From Elephas maximus indicus (taxonomy: Eukaryota > Chordata > Mammalia > Proboscidea > Elephantidae): a stretch of DNA of 64,000 nt. The DNA lies in NCBI RefSeq assembly GCF_024166365.1, contig NC_064826.1:58297001-58361000 (forward strand). The letters are read 5' to 3'. The notes below the pieces were generated by a model. That model worked only from the letters and a program-made list of their open reading frames with translations. It had not been told where the DNA came from and did not search any database. The number at the start of each line of letters is the position of its first letter. Positions within the stretch are counted from its first letter, which is position 1. The translations under genes and the position numbers were made by a program. Positions 11,871-23,170 of this stretch are shown one piece after another.

Positions 11871-13264
11871 TGATAATAAAAGTGAAAAAAAAAGAAAAAA
11901 ATGACTTTTCTAGAGTGGAGAGAAAAATGTCAAGCTGATGCCTGTTGGTTATTTTAGTATGTGGGAAGATGGTGCATAAAGCTCCTTTTAGCTCCATGCT
12001 TGAGCTGGGAAGGTTAAACCTGCTGAAGGTCATCTTGGAAATGGCGTTTTCACCACAGAAAAACTGCAAGAAACGTTCTGTTCTGTGTTCCAGCAAGGAT
12101 TTGAGAAAGAACCAAGTGTCATATTATACTTGCTGTTGATACCTTTTTCTGTCCTTGGGCTTTCCATAATTCTTTCTCATCTATGTATTGGTAAGATTTT
12201 ATCATTAGGTTATTCATTTTATTTCACTGCTTAAAACTGTAATAAACTATGACAAATTATGGAAGCTACTTTTTTAATACTAGAAATTCATCCCATGAGT
12301 GGTTAATATTGAACTATATTTGGAATATACAATTTATAAAACATACTGAAGCAAAAACCTAAGTAATATCAAATCTAATATAGTACAAATTTAGAATATT
12401 TATTTAGTTTCCCATCTGGTTTATTTAAACTTTTTTTGTGTGAGACAAACAATTTGTGTAGAATTATTTAAATAGATTCTGGGTTATTTGAACTTTCTGT
12501 GCAAGGACTTTTATCAACATTTCACCCTTACTGCACATTGAGTTCACGTGATATTCCTCCATTTTTATTCATCTTTCCTACACCTGTTCCTTGTAGAGGA
12601 AGAGTATTATGCCAACTGTATAGATTTGCATATACACAAGGCATGCTTACTCTCAATCGTGATATTTTTGTTGTGTTGTAAAATAGTTCTGCAGGGTGTA
12701 CATCTACCTTGGTAAAAGAAAAATCAAGGAGCACATTTAACTACAGAATTTATTATGGCAGTATTTATGATCATCTTTACTTCCAAAAAGCAAACAAACA
12801 AATTTCATTCCTCTTACTGCATTTACCTCTTTTCTTCAGATATATAGAATAAAGCCTTTATCAGTGGCCAATATCTTACTGTTTGGTCTTTCACTTCACT
12901 CAGTTCTCAAATCAGAGAAGGAAGTTACCCGTAATTCTCCTGGATTTTGCAAGACGTTAGGTTATGCAAGTTACACACAACAAAGAAGCCTCTTAGTGTG
13001 AAACCACAAGGCTAATCTCAACCTCAACTCTAACACCTCTGAGAAAAGAGGTTGGGACCTGCACTGATTCATTTATCACTAACCTGAACTAAAGCCCGGT
13101 GTTCTCTTCCTGTCTGCAGATTTCTCAAGTCAAGGCAAAGTTTCCTTCTCAGTTCACAGATTTCAGGCTATGGTGGGAGAAGAAAACTTTCTTAACTGTA
13201 CCCATTGTTCTTCTCTAAATATTTAATGCAGTGGTTCAGAAATCTGGAAAAATTGAAATTTGCG
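11871..13264 (-). other. STEAP4 3' UTR and downstream DNA, end not fixed
   Basis: The stop codon is at 13267-13265 and the message must continue to lower coordinates. Minus-strand AATAAA signals occur at 12754-12749, around 12.40 kb, around 12.22 kb, and outside this stretch around 10.08 kb. None is decisive. No coding sequence or clear repeat is seen in 11,871-13,264. It is AT-rich, as 3' UTRs of this gene often are. Confidence 0.45.
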
Positions 13265-13525
13265 TTAAATATCTGTTTTTCCATTCAACGATGATGAAAT
13301 TTTCGAGTTTCTTTCCCATCCCTGGCGGATCCGTGTAAGGGTCTTGTCTATACATGGCATGATGAGGATAAACTTGATCACCAGCACCGTGCAAGGAATG
13401 ATGAGTGCTAACACGTAGGCTGAAGGAAGACACCATCTGAGAATTGAAGGGCTGAGGAATCTCTTTCCCCCATACACCAGTGTGTGGGCTGTGCACAAGA
13501 TCAGGGTCAAATAGCCCAGTTTGGA
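13265..13525 (-). CDS. STEAP4: STEAP4 exon 5 (TM5-TM6, stop codon)
   Basis: The exon opens after TATAG with Ser-Lys-Leu-Gly-Tyr and encodes 86 residues (383-468) before TAA at 13267-13265. H396 in the Cys-Thr-Ala-His motif of TM5 is the second axial haem ligand. TM6 is about 412-436, followed by the conserved tail [11 protein letters not shown]. Human STEAP4 ends one residue after this Lys (His, stop). Here the frame continues for 11 residues ([11 protein letters not shown]). An alternative, an unseen further 3' exon, is unlikely because the frame closes normally. Confidence 0.95.
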   Translation of the reverse strand, partial: SKLGYLTLILCTAHTLVYGGKRFLSPSILRWCLPSAYVLALIIPCTVLVIKFILIMPCIDKTLTRIRQGWERNSKISSSLNGKTDI

Positions 13526-16500
13526 CTATAAAGCAAGAAACAAACAAACAAAATGTAAATATTCTATTTACATTTATAGTGAAAACATTCTAAGCCACTG
13601 AATTTATTTATCAGCAACCTATAATACTACATTCGAGACCTGGAATACCTAGGATACTGAAGGAAGTATTAACCCTCCTTGGGGATGATAAATATTTCAT
13701 TAAAAAAGAAAAAAGATTGTTGCTTACAAAACACATGGTAATTTTATTTTAACCTCACTGGATGGGAGAGTTTCCCAGGGGTAACTAATTTGAGTTAGAA
13801 TAAATAATGTACTTTGCCTTCCTCCCCAAATGGTCTTTTCTGGAGGTCAGAAATGAATAAGACATGCTATGTCCTCAAGAAGCATCTCATTAGTATATGT
13901 TACTGACTGAAAGCAGATGCTAGCTAATTTCTACAGCAATAAAGAACAATTAGCAAACTTTTACTTTTTTTTTTTTTTAAAGCTCAATGTTTGTTTCTGT
14001 TTTAGTGCCTTGAATAAGGTCATAGCATCAGAAAATATTGACTGCATTTGGCCCCTGGGATAAACTGCAAGACTTGAAATTCAAATAGTACTATAAAATT
14101 CAAACCTAATTACAATTACTAATGATCTCTCTTCTATTATACTAATTTGCATTAAGCATACATCAGAATCATCTGGCGGGCTTGTTAAAGCAGATTGCTG
14201 AGCTCACCTCCAGAGTTTCTGATTCAGTAGGTCTGGGGTGGAGTTTAGGGATTTGAATATCTAACAAGATCCCTGGTAATGCTGACGCTGCTGGTCCAGG
14301 GACCACGCTTTGAGAACCACTGGTCTATATCAGGAGCCACCAGCCACTCCTTGGAGACTCTGTGGGGCAGTTCTATGCTGTCCTATGGGGTCGCTATGAG
14401 TCGGACTCCACTTGGCAGCAACTGGTGTTAGGTCTATATGAAAGGACCCCTGGTGGTACAGTGGTTAAAGTGATTGACTGCTAACTGAAAATTGGCAGTT
14501 TGAAACCACCAGTGCTCTGCAGGACAAAGATGTGGCATTCTGCTTCTGTAGAGATTTACAGCCTTGAAAACCCTTTGAGGTCGCTGTGAGTCAGAATCTA
14601 CTCGATGCAGTGGGTTTTGGGGGTTTGGTCTTTTTTGTTACGAACCGCCTTTAATGAGGTGTATGGTGGTTGATATGTGGGAAAAAATTTTCTTCTTTAC
14701 AGACCAGCATTAAGTCTGGCATGACCACAGCCTATTATATCTTGTTTTGAAGGTTTTAGACTTTAATTCAATATGTCTGTCCATAAAAATATATCCATAT
14801 GGTAAATGTTAATTTTCAGAAGTAGAAATTTTGTCTTTGAGTTTCTCTTCACCTTACATATAGTACATGTCCATATAAAAAAATTAATAGTTTTTGGTGC
14901 TTTTTGCTCTAGAGTCTTAGCTGTGGCCCTGGGAGGAGTCGGAAATCTTGGTAAGGGATGCCTTGCTAGGAAATCACACCATTATGGAACCTGTCCTTTT
15001 AAATCACACCACCAAGGAACCTACACTTTTTTACCTGAGTTGAGCATTTACTAATTTGAGCTTGTTTCATTTACTTTGTAAAAATGAGACTGCTAGGAAG
15101 GTGGAGGAGAAAAATGAAAAATTAGTCATGATATGAGAATGTTTGTAAAGTCATATTCATTTTGCAGTATAAAGCAGATCAGATCTTGAAGTCCTTACCT
15201 GGACAAACCGGAATTCTCTCCAGTTGACCATGTTGCTAACTGATGGCAAGGAAGTGATTCCCAAGAGCACAAACAGAAAAAATCCGAGGATCCCCAAAGC
15301 CACATATGAATCGCTAACCCAGGCTGAAGAGGTACTGAATGGATTGTCTTTATTGGCTGCCTTTAAAGGAAAATTGCAATCAATTAAACAAAACTATATT
15401 TTTTACAAACCATCCACACTTGTAAGGGGATTGAAAATACCTCTGCATGGTTTATTTGCTCAAGGCAAATTGTAGAGCATTTCTTAATAATCATTTAAAG
15501 ATAACTGAAGAGAAAACTATACTTACGAATTATGTTTTTGGTAGAAAAAGTAATCGGTTCTTTTGGGACTTTATTATAATACATGGCTTTAGAAATTGTG
15601 CCAGCAGTTTTAATTTACCTTATAAATCCTAGAATGAAGTAAACATTTTCTTAAACTTCCTTTACCATATGGCTTTTTGTTCCCTGAGCAAAACATAATG
15701 TTCTCAAATGATTACATCAGAATTCTGTTTTGTGCTTTACATGGTGACGATTCACACATACAAAGTCTGAGTTCTCTCATGTTTATTATGTCAGAATATA
15801 GCATCAAATCTGTGACATCACGGGGTGAGAAGCATCAAGCCCTTTTAGTGTGACTCTTGCTCAAAAATTTCCCAAGTACTTGTTAGGGAAACAATGTAAA
15901 GAAGCCCATAGAAGCATCATCAATGAGTTACTGACCAATGATCTTTAAGACTGAAGGGGAGCAAAACCAGTCACTCTCAACCAGAACTGATTAAAGCACT
16001 TTCTCTGGGGCTGCAGTTAAGTGTCCCTTGCTGAAGCTCTCTAAATTTCTTGGCCATGTACAGATACTGCTTGACATTTTCTTAGAACTTATTTCTAGTT
16101 AGTGAAGACAACTTCCGACAAATTAAACATTAATGAGTATTTTCAGGGGAAGAGATGGATTTATAAGCACCCTTTTGTGAACTTGTATACATTTCTGTGG
16201 CACATGTATGAACAGCCTCCTTACTTAGAAGAAGATTGGTTTTGACTTCCAAAGAGGAGTAGCATGTATAAAAATAAAAACTTGAAAACACATTGGTTTG
16301 CATTTATTGACTTTAATCCAAGTGACTTCAAGTGAATTTGAGGTGTCATTAGGTTTCCTGAAGCACCAAATCTATCAGTTTTTCTGTATCCTAGCCAGTC
16401 CTGAGAATACAGATCTGGACCTGAGTAAATCTGGAGTTATAACTTTTATAGTTAGATTTAACTCAATAGTTATATGAGATTTTAACTGGATTCATGAAAG

Positions 16501-18299
16501 AAAGACACATGAGGTTTCTAATTTTAGTTAAAAAATAAAGATGCTTAGAAGAATTATTTTCTAGAGTAGTGAAATGGAATATGAGGGAAGATATAGCAAG
16601 ATTCTTCTTTGTTTTAAGGAAAAGAAAAATAAAAATGAGTAGAGATTTACCTGTGTAATGGTTATGTTTCTCAGCCTCCATCGTACATAATAGCGGATGG
16701 GAATCACAAGTGTGTAGAGGACGTGAAGGAAGGCGAAGCCCAGAGCTACTAATCCAAGCTGCTTTCTGCAAAGCATCCAGTGGTCAAGCCAGTCTGGGAA
16801 TCGGCGATATTTTGTACCTCGATACAGCTGCAGAATGGCAGCAATAACACCAGGGAGGTAAACCAAGGCAAGCAGTGTAAGTGCTGCTATTGGAAAGACA
16901 CGGTTTGGAATGGAGATAGCCATGCGAAATGTTTCATCTTTCTTTTCATAAACATAAGGGTAGATTACTTCTCTTATAACACAGTAGGAAAAGATGAAGA
17001 TACACAGCACAGCAGACAAATAGAGGGGGAACCTCCACATTGGAAAAAGTTGCAGGGGGTAGTTTTCAATTTCCTTAGCTGCCGTGAGAGATCCTTGATC
17101 CAATGGAGTAAGTCCGAGAGTACGAACAATATCCATCACTCTTTGCTTAGCCTTGCTGTCATTTCCGCAGACAAATACCTGAATTAAAAATAATCAAATC
17201 TGTATTTATTATTTACTGAATTACTTTGGAAGTCTTTTATAAGCACTGTGGAAAATAATGGCATGTAGTAGTGATTTGCTTTTCAAACAAGCATATAGAA
17301 TTAACATATTTAACAAGATGACATTTTAAACTTGCCCATGTCTGCTGCGTAGCTAAGTACCAGGTTTTTAAGTTGAGGGTGGTTTTAGGGACATCATCAT
17401 CCTGATATGATAAGACTTAGGCTTCAACAGTGTGAATAATTCGACCTCTCTTCTGCGTTTGTGAGTGCCACTTAACTTACGGATTCTTTCTTATCTCAGC
17501 AAATAAATGGAACCTGTCTCCTACAAGGTAAAGGAAGTGGAAACAAATTACTACCAATGAATTAGCTGTGTTAATTTCTAGCACTGACAAGAGGCCTCCC
17601 TAGACTGCTGCCACTGGGTTCCATCCAACTAAAAGCTGAGGGTATAGACCGTGTGCTATATCCTGCAACAATTGACTGCCTTACCTAGTCAAAGAAAAGA
17701 CAATTATTCATGGTACATATCAGCAGAATGAAATGTTTAGTATGTATTTTATTTTGGAATTATATTCTGGAATCTTTGAGTTAAGTGCACATTAAAAGAC
17801 AAAAATTTTAAAGATTGAGTGTAAATTTATCATTTAATCTTACCTGTCGGCTTGCATCCAGTGCTCCTGACTGGAGAGCCCAGGCTGAGATGGTGTTAAA
17901 TGCTTTCACGACATGGGTTCCTGGCACCAACTGAGCAAGGTACTCTGCATTAGATTCTGGATACTGATTGATTTTGAGGTTGTTGCTGACGTCGACCAGT
18001 ATTTTCCCATTGAGAACCTCAGTTAATTCTGTGAGAAAATCATAATGCTCTCTATGGATTGTTACGATTATCATGTCAGATTTCTGGGCTGCTTCGGAAT
18101 AGCTTAAAACCTCAGCACTGCTGGGCAGCAGACTGGACATCTGAGGGTTTCGACTTCCAAAGACAACAGAGTAGCCACATTGGAGCATTTTAAATCCTAA
18201 TGATCTTCCAAAATCCCCAGTTCCAAAAATACATACAGTCTCTTGCTTTTCTGAAGAATTCATAGTAAGAGGAAGTGCATCTGTACAAGTTTTCTCCAT
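13265..18299 (-). CDS. STEAP4: STEAP4 metalloreductase, complete coding region in four exons
   Basis: The coding sequence joins 18299-17844, 17178-16651, 15360-15199 and 13525-13265 on the minus strand: 1407 nt, 468 residues plus stop. All introns have GT-AG borders and fall between codons. STEAP4 is a membrane ferric/cupric reductase that passes electrons from cytosolic NADPH through FAD and one b-haem to metal ions. Visible: a Gly-x-Gly-x-x-Gly nucleotide loop (G26, G28, G31), the Ser-Arg-Asn triplet at 49-51 that in this family contacts the NADPH 2'-phosphate, six hydrophobic segments from about residue 203 to 436, haem-ligand histidines H304 and H396 (the second equals human H397), and an N-glycosylation sequon at N323. 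Human STEAP4 has 459 residues as I recall it. This copy lacks one residue at the start of exon 4 and has a longer C-terminus. No internal stop or frameshift is present. Identification is by near-identity to remembered human STEAP4; other STEAP paralogues fit much less well. Confidence 0.97.
14150..14322 (+). mobile_element. MER5A (non-autonomous hAT element)
   Basis: CATCAGAATCATCTGGCGGG, GATTCAGTAGGTCTGGGGTG and the terminal ACGCTTTGAGAACCACTGG are the MER5A motif series in order, nearly complete. Confidence 0.88.
14332..14430 (+). mobile_element. AfroSINE, head-truncated
   Basis: Body and tail (GCCACTCCTTGGAGACTCTG; GGGTCGCTATGAGTCGGACT). It is flanked by GGTCTATAT direct repeats at 14323-14331 and 14431-14439, a probable target-site duplication at the MER5A edge. 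Confidence 0.8.
14442..14640 (+). mobile_element. AfroSINE, long-body type
   Basis: Head GGACCCCTGGTGGTACAGTG; body AAAGATGTGGCATTCTGCTTC; tail GGTCGCTGTGAGTCAGAATC, then a G/T-rich end. Confidence 0.87.
15199..15360 (-). CDS. STEAP4: STEAP4 exon 4 (TM4)
   Basis: The exon is 162 nt (54 codons, residues 329-382), with an AG at 15362-15361 and a GTAAGG donor at 15198-15193. It encodes the loop after TM3, TM4 (about 345-367, rich in Leu, Phe and Gly) and the Asn-Trp-Arg-Glu-Phe-Arg-Phe segment before TM5. I count 55 residues for this exon in human STEAP4, so this copy is one codon shorter, right after the splice acceptor (Ala-Ala-Asn-Lys-Asp-Asn against Ala-Ile-Leu-Lys-Lys-Glu-Asn). It is too short and split by stops to stand out as a single open frame, so it was found by reading between exons 3 and 5. 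Confidence 0.95.
15361..16650 (-). other. STEAP4 intron 3
   Basis: The intron is 1.29 kb. I see no confident repeat, RNA gene or regulatory motif; the sequence looks unique and AT-rich. Confidence 0.9.
16651..17178 (-). CDS. STEAP4: STEAP4 exon 3 (end of oxidoreductase domain, TM1-TM3)
   Basis: The exon is 528 nt (176 codons, residues 153-328), from an AG at 17180-17179 to a GT at 16650-16649. It opens with Val-Phe-Val-Cys-Gly-Asn-Asp, the last part of the nucleotide-binding domain, then enters the membrane domain: TM1 about 203-224, TM2 about 247-271, TM3 about 291-315. H304 in TM3 is the first axial haem ligand of the family. The Asn-Ile-Thr sequon at 323 sits in the loop after TM3 and corresponds to the glycosylated site in human STEAP4. 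The 665-bp intron 2 separates it from exon 2. Confidence 0.97.
17179..17843 (-). other. STEAP4 intron 2
   Basis: The intron is 665 bp, with a GTAAGA donor at 17843-17838 and an AG acceptor at 17180-17179. No repeat is recognised in it. Confidence 0.92.
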
Positions 18300-18301
18300 A
18301 A
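17844..18301 (-). CDS. STEAP4: STEAP4 exon 2 (start codon; NADPH-binding domain)
   Basis: The exon begins two bases before the ATG, after a polypyrimidine tract ending in CAG. The start codon is at 18299-18297 and the coding part (152 codons) ends at 17844 before a GTAAGA donor. With exon 1 spliced on, the start has G at -3 and G at +4, a good Kozak context. The segment holds most of the Rossmann oxidoreductase domain: the beta strand and Gly-x-Gly-x-x-Gly loop at residues 22-31, Ser-Arg-Asn at 49-51, and Asn-Asn-Leu-Lys-Ile at 106-110. An in-frame ATG further upstream (18344-18342) lies in intron 1 and is not a plausible start, because the splice acceptor separates it from the message. Confidence 0.96.
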
Positions 18302-18879
18302 CTGAAAAAAAAACAATAAAAATACCCAAAAAACATGAATGCACTGGGGATGAAAAAAATCAATGAGAATTAAACCCAGAAAACAGTGTAACTGGCATTA
18401 TCTCTGTAGTTGCTCTAATCTCTAATGGATTATTTTAAGAGTATTCCCCTCCCACCCCGCCAATTTTGGGAGAAGTAAAAACTGTCACATCCATCCTCAT
18501 ATGTGCCTTAAATACAAAATCATCGGTGAATTTTTTTTTTTTTTTCTGTCGGAGGAAGAGATGTAGTGAAAAACCAAGATGTTGGTAGATACATGAAACT
18601 ATGGACATATGTTGTATGATACTGTATTCATCAAATACAGTTCTGAAAGTTCTCACAGCAAAATCTTACAAAGAATGCACTGAGAAGGAAATTATAGATG
18701 AATTAATTTATGTTTACTGTTACGAAAGTCCTAAAGAAAATACTAGCAAATAGAACCCAGCAGCCTGTTAAGAGAAAAGTGTACCTGATCAAGTGGGGCT
18801 TATTCTAGCAATGTGAAGTTTAGCTCTGCAAATTCAATCTTAGGAAATTTATTAATAACATACCTTACCAAGATTTAAG

Positions 18880-20010
18880 GAGAAAATACAGTCATCTCTG
18901 CGTATGCTAATTGGATATGTTAAAATTCAACATTCATTTTTGGCTCACAGTAAAATAGGAACAGATGCATATTACTTTAACAAAGAAAAGTATCTATCCT
19001 AACCAAAAATCCAGTATCATTCTTAATAGAGTACATATTACTAGAAATATTCTCAATAAAGTCAGAAACCAGATATGACTGCTGTGACCACTTTAGATAT
19101 AATTATTGTTCTGGGGGGTTCTAGCTAACATAATTAGACCAGAGAAGTAAATTAGAAGCATAGGAATTCAAAAAGGGTTGCAGGTGTCCAAATTTAAACT
19201 TGGAAAAATCAAGAAAGCCACTGAAAAACTACATGTAAAAAGAATTCAATGTCTTCTCTGGGAACCCAATTAAAATCAATATTCTTAATGTATTTGAAAA
19301 ACAAAACAGTAAAAAAGTTAATAAAGGACACTATTTATAGCTGCAACAAAATAGAGAAAATATTTAGACATAATTGTAACAAGATATGCACAAGATCTGT
19401 ACGAGAAATTTGAAAATGCCCCTAAGAATCAGAGAAGATGGCTTAAATAAATGGAAATGTACACCATGTTCTTGCATGGGAAGACTAAGCCTCAGAAAGA
19501 TGTCAGGTTTCCCCCAATTTAATCTGTAAATTATGAAAAGCAGGGTAATGAATGGAAAGCTAGTCTTATCAAATATTAAAAATATTATAGAGTTAAAATG
19601 AATAATGTACTATCATAGGAACAGAAAAATTTCAATGGAACAGAGTAAAAAAAAAAAAAATCCCAAAGTAGATGAAAACACGTATGATAAAGATGGGATC
19701 TCAAGTCAATCAGAAAAAGATGATTATTCAGTGGCTAATGCTGGGATGAGGAGCCCTAACGACACAGTGGTTAAGCATTTGGCCTCTACCCAAAAAGGTC
19801 AGTGGTTCAAACCCACCAGCCGCTCCATAGGATAAAGATGTGACAGTCTGCTTCTGTAAAGATTCCACTCTATGGGGCAGTTCTACTCTGTCCTGTAGGG
19901 TAGCTGTGAGTCTGAATTGACTGCACGGCAATGGGCCTTTTTTTTTTTTTTTTAAATGTTGGGACAGCTAAGTAGCCAATAAAAAAAGCTGAATCTTTAA
20001 GGAATGTGTG
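18880..20010 (+). mobile_element. L1 ORF2 3' fragment (part 1)
   Basis: Degraded L1 ORF2 downstream of the reverse transcriptase core (AACCAAAAATCCAGTATCAT; CTGGGAACCCAATTAAAATC; AAATGGAAATGTACACCATG). An AfroSINE interrupts it at 19747-19955; L1 sequence is continuous across the SINE. Confidence 0.72.
19747..19955 (+). mobile_element. AfroSINE inside L1
   Basis: Head CGACACAGTGGTTAAGC, long body, T-rich tail. The target duplication is ATGCTGGGA (19738-19746) and ATGTTGGGA (19956-19964), one transition apart. Confidence 0.9.
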
Positions 20011-20014
20011 GCTA

Positions 20015-20570
20015 ATTGCCTCCATGAACAACTACCTCCTTTGCCCATGAGACCAGAACAAGATGGTGCCCAGCTACCATTACTGAACATTTTGATCAAA
20101 GATTTTATAGAAGAATCCTGACCAAAAAGGGGGAAAGTAGAACAGAATTTCAAATTTTCATGGATTCTAGATTTCCTGGAGCCATGGAGCATGGGTGAAC
20201 CCCTGAAACTATTGCCCCGAGATAATCTTTAAGTGTTAAATCAAAAATATCCCCTGAAGTCATCTGAAAATCAAACAATAGTTTAGCTTAACTCGTAAGA
20301 AAGGTCTACCTTTAGCATTATGCTCTTTTAAGAACTATCTATATGGGATCAAATTGATAACAGCAACCCAAAAGATTAGATAGGAACCTTATGGCGCACT
20401 GAGTTTATGTTAATGATGGAGGAACAACTTAGAAAAGGACAGTGAGAATGGTTGCACAACTCAAGCAATGTAATCAATGTCACTAAATTGTATGTATAGA
20501 AACTGCTGAATTGGTGTATGTTTTGCTGTGTATATTCTCAACAACAACAAGATAAATTTAGAAGAAAATA
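20015..20570 (+). mobile_element. L1-type 3' UTR-like insertion
   Basis: The block ends with a series like the L1 3' end (GAGAATGGTTGCACAACTCA, TAAATTGTATGTATAGAAACTG, GTGTATATTCTCAACAACAAC) and separates two parts of one L1 ORF2 region. I recall similar sequence as frequent in elephant DNA, but the family name cannot be confirmed here. Confidence 0.5.
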
Positions 20571-20574
20571 TATC

Positions 20575-20970
20575 GGAGATTAAAAAAAATTTTTTTTTTT
20601 TTTAAATGGAACTAAAAGAGAATTAGAAGAAACCATGGAAAACTATTTTATTATCTTAGAGGAGGAAGGCCTTTTTTTCCTATGTTACAAATCCCTCAAA
20701 CTATTAAAGAATAGTTTGAAGTTGAATACATAAAAAGAGATAATATATACAAAGCAAAAACCAAAGTCAGAAGACAACAAACTGGGAAAAATATTTTCAT
20801 CTCATGTGAATCAATAAGGAAAAAAAATTGCCCACAAAAATTATTGGTTAAAATGTATGAGCTGATAGTTGATCCTAACGAAATAGAAAAGACTTTTATA
20901 TAGTAAAAGATTCTTAATCTCACCAAAAAAAAAAAAAAAAAAGTTTAAATTCAGATACTGTAAGGAACTA
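20575..20970 (+). mobile_element. L1 ORF2 3' fragment (part 2)
   Basis: The end of ORF2 (GAAGGCC...ATGTTACAAATCC; ATAAAAAGAGATAATATATAC; GAAGACAACAAACTGGGAAA), followed by an A-rich run at 20924-20942. Confidence 0.7.
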
Positions 20971-21261
20971 TGTGACTATATTCCTTTTTAAAAATTTGTG
21001 AAATTTATATTTGAAACAAAAAATCAGACAAAAGTTCTCAAAGATTCTATGCTGTAACATAATCTAGGTTACTGTCTATACTTTTGAAGAATTTGAAGAG
21101 TATTATTTTTATTTTCAGTATTAAATTTTTCTCAAAGTTCTTAAATTCTTCCCAAGATTTATTTAAGCATTCAAAATGTATATATACACACATATACATA
21201 TATCTATGTATATTTTGGTCTTTTTTGTTCAGTGATGCTCAGTGTGAAGAGGAGTACTGCC

Positions 21262-21482
21262 TACCAGACTGTTGTTGTTAGCTGCCCTTTGGTCAGTCCC
21301 CTACTCATGACAACCCCGTGTGTTACAGAGTAGAACTGCTCCCTAGGGTTTTCTTGGCTGTAATCTTTATGGAAGCAGTTTTCTAGGCTTTTCTTCGGCA
21401 CTGCTGGGTGAGTTCAGACCGCCACTCTTTAGCTGACAGCAGACTGCTTTTGCCACCCAGCCTCCTCCACCACAGACTAGGC
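21262..21482 (-). mobile_element. AfroSINE-related element, antisense
   Basis: TGTTGTTGTTAGCTGCCCTT, then ACTCATGACAACCCCGTGTG and CAGAGTAGAACTGCTCCCTA, in reverse order. The head is diverged. Confidence 0.7.
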
Positions 21483-22640
21483 CCGTGGTAGTTGTTGAAT
21501 ACATATTAGAAGGATGGAATGTAGAAGTTGGAAATAGCAGCGTTTACTCTGTGTGCCAGGCACAGTGAGAAGTGCTTAAAGAAGAGGAAGGTGAATAATT
21601 AAAGAGTAACCAAGGGGGAGAGTGGACAAGAGGGAAGGAGGAAAGTGGGGGGTTTGTTTTAAAGACATTACTTCTTTCATCCAAATGGGTTTAAAATAAA
21701 ACTCACTGAACTTGATGTGGAACTTTCAAATCAATCACTGTGTGGCTCTTGCACCATGGATTACATGTGGACTGTAGAACGTATGTACCTTCTACCTTTC
21801 TACTGGGGTTCCAGAAATTTGTGCTTTCCATGTAAGCCTATGAAACACAGCTGCATTTTTACCTGAGCTTATTCAAAGTTGTATACCTGTATCACAAGCT
21901 GACCATCTAGGATAGTCAGAAATTACAGGGGAAAGACACAAGAAATATAGGACTTTCTTGTACTTCCACGGAAACTTCTTTTAATAATCAAATTAAGCAC
22001 AACAGTTGAATCATTTTGTAATCCAGCTGGTGCTACCCTGAACAGGTGTCAGAGAAGGTTATGGCCACATATGGGAAAGCACCTGTAGGTGGTCAGAAGA
22101 CCACACCACTCCCCAATCACAGATAGTGCACATCAGTACATAAGGCCCTTCACAGGAAAACACAATTGTACCTTTGAAAACTTCTTAGTAGCATCTATAA
22201 ATTTTGCAATTTATAAATTGCAAACTAGTTTAGCAATTTATATTACATTGGTTAGCTGCAATTCAGTTATAACTCAAACCCTCAAACTACTGAATAGTGT
22301 TTTAATTATTCTTCTTTGTACAACTGGTTTGTGAGTGTGTTGAAATAATATCAGGCTGTCACTTTTCCTCCATTATTTTATTCTAATATATCTCCCTCTC
22401 ATATGAATGTTTGAGATGAACATTCACAAGCAAAACATAGATTTGATTAAGTTGCCGGTATCTGTTAATGAGATGGATGATTTCTTTATTGTAATATTCT
22501 GATTTGAATCATCTAAAGCATTGCAAAAGGAGAGTGATTCTGGACTCTATTTTGACTGTGACTACATTAATTTATTCTAACCTGCTGTGGACTTTTTAAA
22601 AATGAAGATACTGACTACACAGTACAATTGTTTTGCTCCA
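21483..22640. other. No gene or confident repeat
   Basis: Intron 1 sequence without a recognised element. It contains a perfect 22-bp palindrome at 22203-22224, described in the findings. Confidence 0.4.
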
Positions 22641-23170
22641 CTTCTTACTATCAATGTGACCTTGGGCATTTTACTCAAATTATTTGTATCTCAGTTTCAT
22701 CATCTTTAAAATGAGAAAGTAATAGTACCTCCTTCAGAATTATGGTGTTGACGAAGAATATTGAATATACCATGGACTGCCAAAAGAATGAACACATCTG
22801 TCTTGGAAAAAATACAACCAGAATGCTCCTTAGAAGCAGGGATGGCGAGACTTTGTCTCATGTTTTTTGGACATGTTATCAGAAGGACTCAGTCCCTGGA
22901 GAAGGATATCATGCTTGGTACAGTAGAGGATCAGTGAAAAAGAGATGCTTAACAGTGTAATGGATTGACATAGTGGCTGCAACAATGGGCTGAAGCATAA
23001 CAGCCATTGTGAGGATGGCAGAAGACTGGGCAGTGTTTCATTCTTTTGTACATAGGGTCACTATGAGTTGGAACAGACTTGGTGGCAGCTAACAACAACA
23101 ACAACACTTCAGAGATACTGTGAGAATTCGATAAGCTGATGTATCTTAAAACAGTTCCTCAATAAATGAT
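22640..23170 (+). mobile_element. MIR fragment split by an RTE insertion
   Basis: MIR core motif (TGTGACCTTGGGCATTTTACTC; CATCTTTAAAATGAGAAAGT; AATAGTACCTCCTTCAGA) up to 22,738. It resumes after the RTE with ATACTGTGAGAATTCGATAAG. The 3' end reads CCTCAATAAATGATGGC. Confidence 0.75.
22739..23105 (+). mobile_element. RTE 3' fragment inserted in MIR
   Basis: A 367-bp RTE 3' end (GGTGTTGACGAAGAATATTG to GGTCACTATGAGTTGGAAC, with an AACAACAAC tail). CTTCAGA occurs on both sides (from 22732 and from 23107), a probable 7-bp target duplication. Confidence 0.85.

Larger units (their letters stand above)
13526..15198 (-). other. STEAP4 intron 4
   Basis: The 1.67-kb intron has a GTAAGG donor and TATAG acceptor. 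It contains a MER5A element and two adjacent AfroSINEs (14.15-14.64 kb). Nothing else recognisable is seen except a loose two-copy repeat near 14,970-15,030 (two AAATCACACCA starts about 30 bases apart). Confidence 0.9.

Noticed and set aside
13265..13547. Alternative 103-residue frame over STEAP4 exon 5
   Set aside because: It is the wrong frame; the frame joined by the GT-AG splice gives the conserved STEAP4 C-terminus.
16780..17187. 135-residue plus-strand open frame
   Set aside because: It is antisense to STEAP4 exon 3; no resemblance to a known protein.
18300..18344. Upstream in-frame ATG that would add 15 residues to STEAP4
   Set aside because: It lies on the intron side of a strong CAG acceptor at 18304-18302, and human STEAP4 starts at Met-Glu-Lys, which is the ATG at 18299.
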